Positions 1 to 8,060 of a DNA stretch of 64,000 bases are shown here, piece by piece. Source of the stretch: Ectothiorhodospira lacustris (lineage in GTDB: Bacteria; Pseudomonadota; Gammaproteobacteria; Ectothiorhodospirales; Ectothiorhodospiraceae). How positions within the stretch are numbered: position 1 is the stretch's first letter; every line of letters begins with the position of its first letter. The DNA is taken from assembly GCF_022227845.1 (NCBI RefSeq), contig NZ_JAJNQN010000018.1:1-64000 (forward strand), written 5' to 3'. The notes beneath the pieces are model-generated. The model saw nothing but the letters and a program-made list of their open reading frames with translations, was not told the DNA's origin and made no database searches. The position numbers and the translations under genes were made by a program.

Positions 1-59
1 CCCCTCCCCCACCCCGGGGGCTGGCCAGTTTGGGGGCGTCACCGGCCGCCGTACTGCCC

Positions 60-1793
60 TCATCCCAGCCAACGCCGGGCCACCCTGGCGCCCTCCTCCA
101 TGTCCGTCACATAGGTCAGGCGCCCCGCCTCCTTGCGCACCCCGGCCCGGCGCAGCTTGACGATCAGCCGGGCCTTCATACCCACGAAAATGAGCGCGAT
201 CCCCTTCTGACGCAGGTCGGCAATCAGGCTCTGCAGGGCTACCAGGGCAGTGCCGTCCATGCTGGGGACATCCTGCATGTCCAGCATGACCACCTTCACG
301 CCGGGGTCCACCACTCGCAGGGAAGACATGGCCTTCTCCGCAGCGCCGAAGAACAGGGGGCCGTTGACGTCATAAAGGGCCACCGCCGCCGGCAGCGAGC
401 GGGTATCCGGATGACGGTCCGTCTGCACCCGGTCGGAGTGGGTGAGCAGGGACATGCGGTGAATGAACAGGGCAGCCGCCAGCCCCATGCCCACGGCCAC
501 CGCCAGCACCATGTCGAACAGCACCGTCAGGCCGAAGCAGATCAGCAGGATGGCCACGTCGGGACCGGGGGCGGAGCGGACCGTGCGGACAAACAAATGT
601 GCCTCGCCCATGTTCCAGGCCACCACGAACAGCAACGCGGCCAGGGCCGCCATGGGGACATGGCCCAGCACCCCGGCCAGGCCCACCACCGCAATCAGCA
701 CCACCAGGGCATGGACCACGGCGGCAATGGGGGATCGAGCCCCGCTGCGGATGTTGGTGGCGGTCCGGGCGATGGCGCCGGTGGCGGTGATGCCGCCGAA
801 GAAGGGCGCCACCAGGTTGCCCAGCCCCTGACCGATCAGTTCCGAGTTGGGATCATGGCGAGTCCGGCTCAGCCCATCCGCCACCACGGCACAGAGCAGG
901 GATTCGATCGCCCCCAGCATGGCAATGGCAAAGGCCGGCCCCAGCAGCGCCCGGATCAGGTCGAAGTTCAGCTGCAGGGGCTGCCCGTCGGGACCGGGGA
1001 GATGCCACGGCAAGGCAAAAGCGGGGGGAATGGACGGAATCCCCTGCCCCGACTCTCCCCGATATTCCCAGGTGAAACGGGAGGCAATGGTATCCACGGC
1101 CCCGCCGCCCAACCAGTGATTGAGGGCCCATGTGGCCAGGGCCGCCGCCACCAGTGCCACCAGGGGGGCGGGCACGGGGACCTTGAGACGGCCCCAGAAG
1201 ATAAGGATCAGCAGGGTGAAGATGCCCACCCCCAGTTCCATCGGGTTGATGCTGGGAAAGGCGGAGACGATGTTCCCCAGGTTGGCCAGATAGTGCCCCC
1301 CCAGATGGGCCACGGTCAGCCCCAGGAAATCCGGCAACTGCAGGGTGGCGATCACCACGGCGATGCCGGCGGTAAACCCCAGCACCACGGGATAGGGCAC
1401 AAACTGGATCAGGCCGCCCATTCGGGTCAACCCCAGTGCGATCAGGATCAGGCCGGCCATGACGGTGGCCACCAGCAACCCGCCCAGACCATACTGCTGC
1501 ACCACCGGGATCAGGATCACCACGAAGGCCGCCGTGGGTCCGGAGACATTGAAGCGGGAACCCCCGGTCAGGGCGATGATGGCCCCCGCCACGATGGCCG
1601 TGTACAGACCATGCTGGGGCGGCACCCCCACGGCGATGGCCAGCGCCATGGCCAGAGGCACCGCGACAATGCCGATGGTCAGACCCGCCATCACATCCTT
1701 GCGCAGATCGGCCAGGCCGTAGCCTTCCTTCCAGGCTGCCCTCAGCCCCATGAACAGACCGGGCATGCGGCCGGACCAGGGGGAATTGTGCAT
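60..1793 (-). CDS. dauA: SulP-family anion/C4-dicarboxylate transporter with STAS domain (DauA-like)
   Basis: A 577-residue inner-membrane transporter. Hydrophobic segments fill roughly residues 30-420. The conserved family stretch NVSGPTAAF is near residue 82, and a cytoplasmic STAS domain occupies about 450-560, with a DMQDVPSMDG strand-loop typical of anti-sigma-antagonist folds. Similarity to E. coli DauA (YchM) is clear along the length from memory, so dicarboxylate (succinate/aspartate) transport is possible; sulfate or bicarbonate are alternatives within SulP. A GTG at 1802 is in frame, but the ATG at 1793 is preferred because AGGAG lies 8 nt upstream of it. It diverges from the hydrolase gene at 2021 across 227 bp. 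Substrate cannot be settled from sequence. Confidence 0.9.
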   Translation of the reverse strand: MHNSPWSGRMPGLFMGLRAAWKEGYGLADLRKDVMAGLTIGIVAVPLAMALAIAVGVPPQHGLYTAIVAGAIIALTGGSRFNVSGPTAAFVVILIPVVQQYGLGGLLVATVMAGLILIALGLTRMGGLIQFVPYPVVLGFTAGIAVVIATLQLPDFLGLTVAHLGGHYLANLGNIVSAFPSINPMELGVGIFTLLILIFWGRLKVPVPAPLVALVAAALATWALNHWLGGGAVDTIASRFTWEYRGESGQGIPSIPPAFALPWHLPGPDGQPLQLNFDLIRALLGPAFAIAMLGAIESLLCAVVADGLSRTRHDPNSELIGQGLGNLVAPFFGGITATGAIARTATNIRSGARSPIAAVVHALVVLIAVVGLAGVLGHVPMAALAALLFVVAWNMGEAHLFVRTVRSAPGPDVAILLICFGLTVLFDMVLAVAVGMGLAAALFIHRMSLLTHSDRVQTDRHPDTRSLPAAVALYDVNGPLFFGAAEKAMSSLRVVDPGVKVVMLDMQDVPSMDGTALVALQSLIADLRQKGIALIFVGMKARLIVKLRRAGVRKEAGRLTYVTDMEEGARVARRWLG

Positions 1794-2020
1794 GAATGAC
1801 ACTCCTCAAGGTGCTGATGCTTTGAAAGCCGAAGGGAATGGCGGGCAATTGCCTGGGGCAGACCGTGGCCTGTGCCTGCTGCAGGTAACGGGAGGCGCGG
1901 CAGATATTGCCAGAGGGAATGATGATATCACTTTTACGGGAAATACAGAGGTGCGCGCGCAGCGGCCTTGCCCTGGCGGGCAGGAAGCGGTGAACATCCC
2001 CAGGACTGACTTCAAGGATC

Positions 2021-3610
2021 ATGGAGCAAGGCATGGCACAGACATCCCGTTTTCCCGGCAACGACCGGCCCCTGGCTCGCTGGCTGGTGGCGCTGCTGTC
2101 CCTGGCGGCCATCCTGACCGCCCTCTGGCAGCTTCACGCCGGTACCCAGGGACTTGAAATACGCCAGACACAGGTGGATGGCGTGCCCATGACCATGTAC
2201 CTGCCGGTTCATGACGCCCCCGCCCCGGTGGCGGTCATCGCCCACGGCTTTGCCGGTTCGCGGCAGATGATGCAGCCCCTGGCCATCACCCTGGCCCGCA
2301 ACGGGTACATCGCCCTGACCTTCGACTTCCCTGGCCACGGCGCCAATACCCGGCCCTTCGTCGCCAACCTGCTGGACGAGGACAAGCGTCGCGGCCTGCT
2401 GGGTGGGGCACTGGACGCCGCGGTGGCCACGGGCCTGGCCCTGCCCCGGTCGGACGGGCGCCTGGCGCTGCTGGGACACTCCATGGCCGGGGACATCATG
2501 CTCATGCACATGCATGAACATCCGGATCAGGTCCAGACCGCCGTACTACTCTCCCCCTATATCTCGGGCGCCTTCCCCATGGAGGCGATGAATAACCTGC
2601 TGTTCGTGTTCGGCAGCCTGGAACCGGCCAGCCTCCATGAAGCCGCTCTGGTGGCCTTTGCCCCGTTGACGGATACCCCCGAGACGGGTGTCACCTACGG
2701 CAACACGGCAGACGGCTCGGCCCGGCGCCTGGCCCTGGCCGGCGGGGTGGAGCACATCGGCGTGCTCTACGCAGAGGACATGCTGCGGGAGTCCCTGGCG
2801 TGGCTGAATGGCAGTATCAGGCCGGCGGGCGAAAGCCACGACGAAAGTTATCTGGACCGACGCGGCCCCTGGCTGGGTCTGCTGTTCCTGGGCACCATCG
2901 CCCTGGCCTGGCCCCTTTCCCGCCTGCTGCCCCGGGTGGCGGTCCTGCCGGTGGGCCTGGGGCTGCCCCGGCGGCAGTTGCTGAAGACCCTCTGGATACC
3001 CGCCCTGCTCACGCCTCTGCTGCTCTGGGCCGTCCCCGTGGGGATACTGCCTCTGCTGCTGGTGGACTACCTGGCCCTGCATTTTGCCGTCTACGGCCTG
3101 CTCTGCTGGGCCATGCTGGGATGGTCGACCCGTCGCGGTCAGGCCCCCGTGGCGGCACTGTCAGCCATCCGCTGGCAGGCCCTGGGTCCCGCCATACTCC
3201 TGGCGGCCGGCTACCTGACCCTGGCCATCGGCATTCCCATTCACCTTCACGTCACCGGCTACTTGCCCGGGCCGGAACGGGCCCTGATCCTGCCGCTGGT
3301 GTTCCTGGGCATGCTCTTGTTCTTCTCCGCCGATGAATGGATGACCCGGGGTGCCCAACCCGCCCGTGGGGCCTATGCCCTGACCAAGGTCTTCCTGTTC
3401 CTGTCCCTGATCCTGGCCGTAGCCCTGCGACTGGAGACCCTGTTCTTCCTGATCATCATCCTGCCGGCGATCCTGGTGTGCCTCACCATCTACGGTCTGC
3501 TCAGCAGCTGGATATACCGCGCCACGGGGCATCCCTGGGTGGGCGCGACGGCGGTGGCCCTGGCCCTGGCCTGGGGCATGAGCGTGACCTTCCCCCTGGT
3601 GGGGGCATAA
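2021..3610 (+). CDS. Alpha/beta hydrolase fused to a C-terminal polytopic membrane domain
   Basis: 529 residues. An N-terminal membrane segment (about 20-38) is followed by an alpha/beta-hydrolase domain: oxyanion-side AHGFAGS near 74, FDFPGHG near 101, and nucleophile elbow GHSMAG (Ser154). A possible catalytic His lies in GGVEHIG. From about residue 285 to the end there are several long hydrophobic segments (LLFLGTIALAWPL and others), giving about seven further membrane spans. The hydrolase half is therefore probably periplasm- or cytoplasm-facing and tethered by two membrane parts. ATG 2021 or ATG 2033 could both start it; AAGG lies upstream of each. Substrate unknown; an esterase, lipase or peptidase role is equally possible. 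Confidence 0.85.
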   Translation: MEQGMAQTSRFPGNDRPLARWLVALLSLAAILTALWQLHAGTQGLEIRQTQVDGVPMTMYLPVHDAPAPVAVIAHGFAGSRQMMQPLAITLARNGYIALTFDFPGHGANTRPFVANLLDEDKRRGLLGGALDAAVATGLALPRSDGRLALLGHSMAGDIMLMHMHEHPDQVQTAVLLSPYISGAFPMEAMNNLLFVFGSLEPASLHEAALVAFAPLTDTPETGVTYGNTADGSARRLALAGGVEHIGVLYAEDMLRESLAWLNGSIRPAGESHDESYLDRRGPWLGLLFLGTIALAWPLSRLLPRVAVLPVGLGLPRRQLLKTLWIPALLTPLLLWAVPVGILPLLLVDYLALHFAVYGLLCWAMLGWSTRRGQAPVAALSAIRWQALGPAILLAAGYLTLAIGIPIHLHVTGYLPGPERALILPLVFLGMLLFFSADEWMTRGAQPARGAYALTKVFLFLSLILAVALRLETLFFLIIILPAILVCLTIYGLLSSWIYRATGHPWVGATAVALALAWGMSVTFPLVGA

Positions 3611-3678
3611 GATGGGGCGGACCACACCTCATTGCCGTCTGGCAAGGCATAAGAGATGGTGCGGGCCACCCTCATTGC

Positions 3679-3750
3679 CGTCATTCCCGCGAAGGCGGGA
3701 ATCCAGGGTTGTCGGTCTGTGACTGGATTCCCGCCTTCGCGGGAATGACG
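3679..3750. repeat. 28-bp perfect inverted repeat (GAATGACG-type dispersed element), copy A
   Basis: Arms at 3679-3706 and 3723-3750 are exact reverse complements, each containing ATTCCCGCGAAGGCGGGAAT, and separated by 16 bp. Each arm is itself nearly palindromic. A close relative sits at 54548-54619. Elements of this ATTCCCGCG-type are common dispersed repeats in proteobacterial genomes. Together with the tandem units that follow, it fills the 360-bp gap between the hydrolase gene and pfkB. Confidence 0.9.
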
Positions 3751-3911
3751 TTTAGAAACCCGGGAGTGGCGTTTAGAAACCCGGAAATGACGTGCAGAAA
3801 CGCCGGAATGACGTGCAGAAATGTCGGAATGACGTGCAGAAATGTCGGAATGACGTGCAGAAACGCCCGAATGGCTTGTACTAAAGCGGGAATGGCCTGT
3901 TCAGAATATCC
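3744..3911. repeat. Eight degenerate 21-bp tandem units extending from the inverted repeat
   Basis: Starting inside the right arm of the inverted repeat, the sequence is a run of eight 21-bp units of the form AATGACGTGCAGAAAYGYCGG. Units 4 and 5 are identical and the outer units are more diverged. The unit begins with the same AATGACG that ends the inverted-repeat arm, so the array seems to have grown out of the element. No ORF with coding character covers it. Confidence 0.85.
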
Positions 3912-3970
3912 TTGAAGGGGGATTCAAGCCGTGGCCGTACTGGTGCAAGACAAAACATGAGGAAACCTGA

Positions 3971-4903
3971 ATGACCAAAAGAATCGTCACCCTGACCCTG
4001 AACCCGGCCGTGGATGCGTCCTGCACCACCGACAAGGTCAGGCCGGTCCACAAGATCCGCACCACCAACGAGCGCATGGACCCGGGCGGTGGCGGTATCA
4101 ACGTGGCCCGGGTCGTCAACGAGCTGGGCGGCCAGAGCTTTGCCGTCTATCTGGCCGGCGGACGTTCCGGCGATGTGCTCGATGAACTGGTAGCCAATGC
4201 CGGGGTCATGGCCCATCGCGTCCATACCCGGGAGACTACCCGGGTCAGCAATGTGGTTTACGAGCAAAGTTCGGGGCAGGAATTCCGCTTCACCCCGGAA
4301 GGCCCCACGGTGCAACCGGCCGAATGGAAAGCCGCCCTGGATTTCATCGAACTGCTGGATTTTGACTACGTGATCGCCAGCGGCAGCATCCCCCGGGGGG
4401 CACCGGAAGACGTCTATGCCCGCCTGTCGGTGATGACCAAGCGGCGCGGTGCCCGCATGGTCCTGGATACCTCCGGGCCCGCTCTGGCGGGCGCGCTGGA
4501 AGAAGGGGTCTACCTGGCCAAGCCAAGCCGGGGTGAGTTTGCCGCGCTGATGGGGCGGGACCTGGATGATCCCAAGGACCTGGAAGACGCGGCCCGGGAG
4601 ATCGTGGCCGACGGAGGCGTCGAGATCCTGACGGTCACACTGGGCCACGATGGTGCCCTGCTGGCCACCCGGGACGGCATCACCTGGCTCAAGACCCCGG
4701 AAGTGAACGCCAAGAGCGCCGTCGGCGCCGGGGACAGTTTCGTGGCGGGCATGACCTTTGGCGTCTCCACCGGTGAAAGCATCTCCCGGTCCTTCGCCCT
4801 GGGCGTGGCGGCGGGTACCGCCACCGTACTGACCTCCGGCACCGAACTGTGTCACAAGTCCGACGTCATGCACTTCTGGGAGATGCTGGCCCAGCAGGTC
4901 TAG
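3971..4903 (+). CDS. pfkB: PfkB-family phosphofructokinase (Pfk-2 type)
   Basis: 310 residues, the usual length for ribokinase-fold sugar-phosphate kinases. The substrate-binding motif PGGGGINVAR is at 38-47. The ATP/anion-hole motif VGAGDS at 251-256 carries catalytic Asp255. The start MTKRIVTLTLNPAVD and the near-C-terminal tract match E. coli Pfk-2 (minor 6-phosphofructokinase); 1-phosphofructokinase (FruK) or tagatose-6-phosphate kinase are close relatives and cannot be excluded. GAGGAAACCTGA precedes the ATG. No PTS or glycolytic genes adjoin it. It probably phosphorylates fructose-6-phosphate in the cytoplasm. Confidence 0.88.
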   Translation: MTKRIVTLTLNPAVDASCTTDKVRPVHKIRTTNERMDPGGGGINVARVVNELGGQSFAVYLAGGRSGDVLDELVANAGVMAHRVHTRETTRVSNVVYEQSSGQEFRFTPEGPTVQPAEWKAALDFIELLDFDYVIASGSIPRGAPEDVYARLSVMTKRRGARMVLDTSGPALAGALEEGVYLAKPSRGEFAALMGRDLDDPKDLEDAAREIVADGGVEILTVTLGHDGALLATRDGITWLKTPEVNAKSAVGAGDSFVAGMTFGVSTGESISRSFALGVAAGTATVLTSGTELCHKSDVMHFWEMLAQQV

Positions 4904-4931
4904 AGGCATGGCCCCCTGTCTGAGTGCCGGG

Positions 4932-5765
4932 TCAATCCAGCGCCGCCACCCCATCCACCAGGGTGTCCAGCGCCGCCGGGTCGGGCAATGCCAGATAATC
5001 CGCCAGCTGTTCGCTGTAGACACCCCACTCCGCATAAGTCATCAGGGAGGCATCCACCGCCGTGGCAAAGCGCAGGGCCAGTTTGAGAATGACGACCAGA
5101 TCCGGCACATCCTCATGGAGAGAGCCCAGATGCGCGACCTGATCCACGGCATACTGTTGATCGATGGCATGGACCACCGCCTGGGGTATATGCCAGCGCT
5201 GGGTGATCAGCGCCCCCACCCTGGGATGATGAATGCCGAACAGTCGGGTCTCTTCAGGGAGTAGCGTTGACCAGCCCTTGGCCGGCGCCGCCTTGACGAG
5301 GGGAACATAGTCATCACCCGCCAGACTGCACAGGGCTGGAATACCCACCATGTGGAAGAGACCCAGGAGATGGGCCTCATCCACCAGATCCGGGCGTTTG
5401 ATGACCCTGGCCGCCCGGGCGGCGGATTCCGCCACATGGACACCCCGACGCCAGAATGCCTCCATGCCGGGATACTGGGCCATGGCATTGCGCAGCGCGA
5501 CGGTACGGACAATGGCATAGATGCGGTTGAAGCCCAGCAGCATCACCGCCTGCGGTATGGAACTGATCTCCCGGGCACGACGAAACAGCGGAGAATTGAC
5601 GATCTGCAGCACCCCACCGGCAATACTGGCATCACCGGCGATATGCCTGGCGATCCGACCCAGATCAGGATCCTCCTTTCTGGACTCCGCCACCACCACC
5701 CGCAAAACTTCCGGCTGAGGGGGTATGACCAGCCTGTCGACGATGTCGTGTTCTTCAACCTGCAT
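4932..5765 (-). CDS. HDOD-domain signalling protein
   Basis: 277 residues, almost wholly one HDOD domain (about 10-210). This is the catalytically inactive relative of HD phosphohydrolases seen in bacterial signal-transduction proteins. Family cues are VIPPQPEVL near the start, a DPDLGRIARHIAGDASIAGGVLQIVNS helix pair, and IPQAVMLLG. The position that would be HD in an active enzyme reads GLFHMVG, so the metal-binding Asp is missing, as expected for HDOD. AAAGGA lies about 10 nt before the ATG. It converges with pfkB. A regulatory role, perhaps in chemotaxis or c-di-GMP output, is only a guess. Confidence 0.85.
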   Translation of the reverse strand: MQVEEHDIVDRLVIPPQPEVLRVVVAESRKEDPDLGRIARHIAGDASIAGGVLQIVNSPLFRRAREISSIPQAVMLLGFNRIYAIVRTVALRNAMAQYPGMEAFWRRGVHVAESAARAARVIKRPDLVDEAHLLGLFHMVGIPALCSLAGDDYVPLVKAAPAKGWSTLLPEETRLFGIHHPRVGALITQRWHIPQAVVHAIDQQYAVDQVAHLGSLHEDVPDLVVILKLALRFATAVDASLMTYAEWGVYSEQLADYLALPDPAALDTLVDGVAALD

Positions 5766-5850
5766 TGATCATTATCCTTTGACAGGCACAAGATACTTCC
5801 TGACCTGAAAGATACGGCATGACATTTGCGTCAATAAAACATGACCTGAT

Positions 5851-5858
5851 GCCGATAA
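5851..5858 (+). promoter_or_regulatory. Possible sigma-28 -10 element
   Basis: GCCGATAA at this position is an exact match to the FliA -10 consensus. Upstream, TCAATAAA with 12 nt spacing is only a weak -35. It points towards the unrecognised gene at 6030. A chance match is quite possible. Confidence 0.3.
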
Positions 5859-6029
5859 ACCGCTGCTCATTCAGACGATCGTTCTGCATTCTCCATCTCC
5901 GGAGGGTAATCTATTGACGGCCGATTGCGTAGCCGAGGCCGGAAAACGCCACGATGTCATCACAGCTCCCGTGGCCAATAGCGGATCCGGTCGCACATCT
6001 CCCCGTCCAGCGAGCAACTCGGGAACCTG

Positions 6030-6698
6030 ATGAACAGCACCAGGCAAGAAGACTCACATGGCCTGATCCGTGACCAAAGGATCATCACCAACTGCGCCCT
6101 GGAAGTCATCGAAGGCATTCGAATTCAGCGCGGCAAACCCCTGCAACCCAGGGACCGCATGGCCCTGAAACTGCTGACTCCACGCAATGCCGCCCTGATG
6201 ATGAAAGGAAACCGCCGGCATCTGGGGTGCCGGCAGGTGAGCTTCGAGATCCTCACCGACGACGTGGGCCTGGGCGCCTACCGCCTCATCCCCGTGGGCG
6301 TTCACGTGCTCAATCCGGAACGGGGCTGGTGGAATGATGACTACGGCGTCCGCCGATTCCTGTGGAACCTGTACCTGGGTGAGGACCCCATCGAGGGCAT
6401 GCAACGCATCCTGGAGCGCCTTTTCAAGGTATCCCCCCAGGGCCTGCGCTCCCTCTCCGGCAGCCTGGACATGCAGCAGGCAGAACACGATATCCAGGCC
6501 ACGGTACGCCCTGACCTGAGTCTTTACATCCGTCGCCACAAGGGCAGCGTGGAGACCTCCCTGCGGCGCCTCAACCAGGCCCAGGCCCTCTACCGGGTCA
6601 AGGATCTGGGGATCGACGCCGCCGGACAGGGGCGCATGGCCCTGGTCTTTGGCAGCAACCAGCGCTACGCGGTGAGTTTTGCGGTGGAGAGGGCTTGA
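6030..6698 (+). CDS. Protein of unknown function
   Basis: 222 residues, soluble, basic in its first third (RKP, PRNAALMMKGNRRHLG), no signal peptide or membrane segment. I do not recognise a family. The middle holds an aromatic cluster (GWWNDDYGVRRFLWNLYLG), and a predicted amphipathic helix follows (EDPIEGMQRILERLF). The GC and codon pattern match neighbouring genes, and no overlapping ORF looks better, so it is probably real. GGGAA lies a few bases before the ATG. It is followed by two hairpins (6706-6720, 6735-6766) before the polyamine operon. A weak sigma-28-like -10 upstream raises the untested possibility of co-regulation with motility. Confidence 0.65.
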   Translation: MNSTRQEDSHGLIRDQRIITNCALEVIEGIRIQRGKPLQPRDRMALKLLTPRNAALMMKGNRRHLGCRQVSFEILTDDVGLGAYRLIPVGVHVLNPERGWWNDDYGVRRFLWNLYLGEDPIEGMQRILERLFKVSPQGLRSLSGSLDMQQAEHDIQATVRPDLSLYIRRHKGSVETSLRRLNQAQALYRVKDLGIDAAGQGRMALVFGSNQRYAVSFAVERA

Positions 6699-6734
6699 TA
6701 CCGGCGCCCCTCAAGGGGCATCATCCCCGTCAAA

Positions 6735-6766
6735 GCGGTCCATGACACCGGCGTGTCATGGACCGC
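6735..6766. other. Perfect 14-bp stem-loop upstream of polyamine operon
   Basis: GCGGTCCATGACAC and its exact complement are separated by a CGGC loop. No T-run follows, so it is not a classical terminator. It sits 88 bp before the carboxynorspermidine dehydrogenase ATG and 36 bp after the stop of the preceding gene. It could be an operator, a leader structure or a processed 3' end. Confidence 0.6.
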
Positions 6767-6854
6767 GTGCATCATTCACTGCAACACGATCCTGTCTCGG
6801 GCTGCGGCCCGATCCGCTTTCCTCCCACATCTTTCCCAGTTTGATTCGAGGCCT

Positions 6855-8054
6855 ATGAGCAAAGTCCTGATTATCGGCGCCGGCGGCGTTGGCGGAGTTG
6901 TCACCCACAAGTGCGCGCAGCATCCGGAGGTCTTCACGGAGATCTGTCTGGCCAGCCGCAACGAGGAAAAGTGTCGTGCCATCGCGGCCCAATTGGACCG
7001 ACCCATCCAGACCGCCCAGGTGGACGCGGACGACGTGGAGGCCCTGGTGGCCCTGATCGAGTCCTTCAAACCTGACGTCCTCATCCACGTGGCCCTGCCC
7101 TACCAGGACCTGACCATCATGGAGGCCTGCCTGCGCACCGGCACCCCCTACCTGGATACCGCCAACTACGAACACCCGGATGAGGCCAAGTTCGAGTACA
7201 AGGAACAGTGGGCGTTCCAGGACCGCTATGCCAAGGCCAACCTCATGGCCACTCTGGGTTGCGGCTTCGATCCGGGCATGACCAACATCTACTGCGCCTG
7301 GGGCCAGAAGAACCTGTTCGACGAGATCCACCGCATCGACATCCTGGATGCCAACGGCGGCGACCACGGCTACCCGTTCGCCACCAACTTCAATCCGGAG
7401 ATCAACATCCGCGAGATCACCGCCAACGGCCGCTACTGGGAGGAAGGCGAGTGGAAGGAAACCGCACCTCTGGCGGAGAAGCGCAGCTTCGATTTCGACG
7501 GCATCGGTCCCAAAGACATCTACCTGCTCTATCACGAGGAGCTTGAATCCCTGTGCCGCAACATCAAGGGCCTCAAGCGCATCCGCTTCTGGATGACCTT
7601 CTCCGAGAAGTACATCACCCATCTCAAGGTGCTGGAGAACGTGGGCATGACGTCCATCGAGCCCATCCGGTTCGAGGGCAAGGAAATCATCCCCCTGCAG
7701 TTCCTCAAGGCCATCCTGCCCGACCCGGCGTCCCTGGGGCCGCGCACCAAGGGCAAGACCAACATCGGCGTGATCCTGGACGGCATCAAGGACGGCAAGC
7801 GGCGCAAGGTCTACATCTACAACATCTGCGACCACGAGGCCTGCTACCGGGAAGTACAGTCCCAGGCCATCTCCTATACCACCGGCGTACCCGCCGTCAC
7901 CGGCGCCATGCTCATGGTGCAGGGCATCTGGCAGGGTGCCGGCGTGTTCAACGTGGAGCAGCTGGACCCGAATCCGTTCATGGAACGCATCGGCGACATG
8001 GGCCTGCCCTGGCAGATGGTGGAACTGGATCCCGACAGCGATCCCCTGGCCTGA
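6855..8054 (+). CDS. Carboxynorspermidine/carboxyspermidine dehydrogenase (saccharopine dehydrogenase family)
   Basis: 399 residues. The N-terminal Rossmann motif VLIIGAGGVGGVV (residues 4-16) binds NAD(P)H; the rest matches the saccharopine-dehydrogenase-like family. From memory it closely parallels the Vibrio enzyme, with shared stretches such as GAGGVG, FDPG, GDHG, NFDPE-like NFNPE, AISYTTGVPA and EQLDP. It reductively condenses aspartate-semialdehyde with a diamine (diaminopropane or putrescine) to a carboxylated triamine. The longer ORF begins at 6753, but MSKVLIIGAGG at 6855 is the natural start because the Rossmann strand begins there. The decarboxylase follows 6 bp downstream, clearly an operon. 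Confidence 0.92.
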   Translation: MSKVLIIGAGGVGGVVTHKCAQHPEVFTEICLASRNEEKCRAIAAQLDRPIQTAQVDADDVEALVALIESFKPDVLIHVALPYQDLTIMEACLRTGTPYLDTANYEHPDEAKFEYKEQWAFQDRYAKANLMATLGCGFDPGMTNIYCAWGQKNLFDEIHRIDILDANGGDHGYPFATNFNPEINIREITANGRYWEEGEWKETAPLAEKRSFDFDGIGPKDIYLLYHEELESLCRNIKGLKRIRFWMTFSEKYITHLKVLENVGMTSIEPIRFEGKEIIPLQFLKAILPDPASLGPRTKGKTNIGVILDGIKDGKRRKVYIYNICDHEACYREVQSQAISYTTGVPAVTGAMLMVQGIWQGAGVFNVEQLDPNPFMERIGDMGLPWQMVELDPDSDPLA

Positions 8055-8060
8055 TCGCCC

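Noticed and set aside
30-1799. A 589-codon open frame antisense to the SulP transporter
   Set aside because: His/Gln/Gly-rich composition with no domain; a shadow of the transporter gene.
3744-3911. Possible CRISPR array
   Set aside because: The units are directly adjacent without unique spacers, and no cas genes occur.
5291-5420. Active HD-type phosphodiesterase site in the HDOD protein
   Set aside because: The HD pair reads HM, so metal binding and catalysis are not supported.
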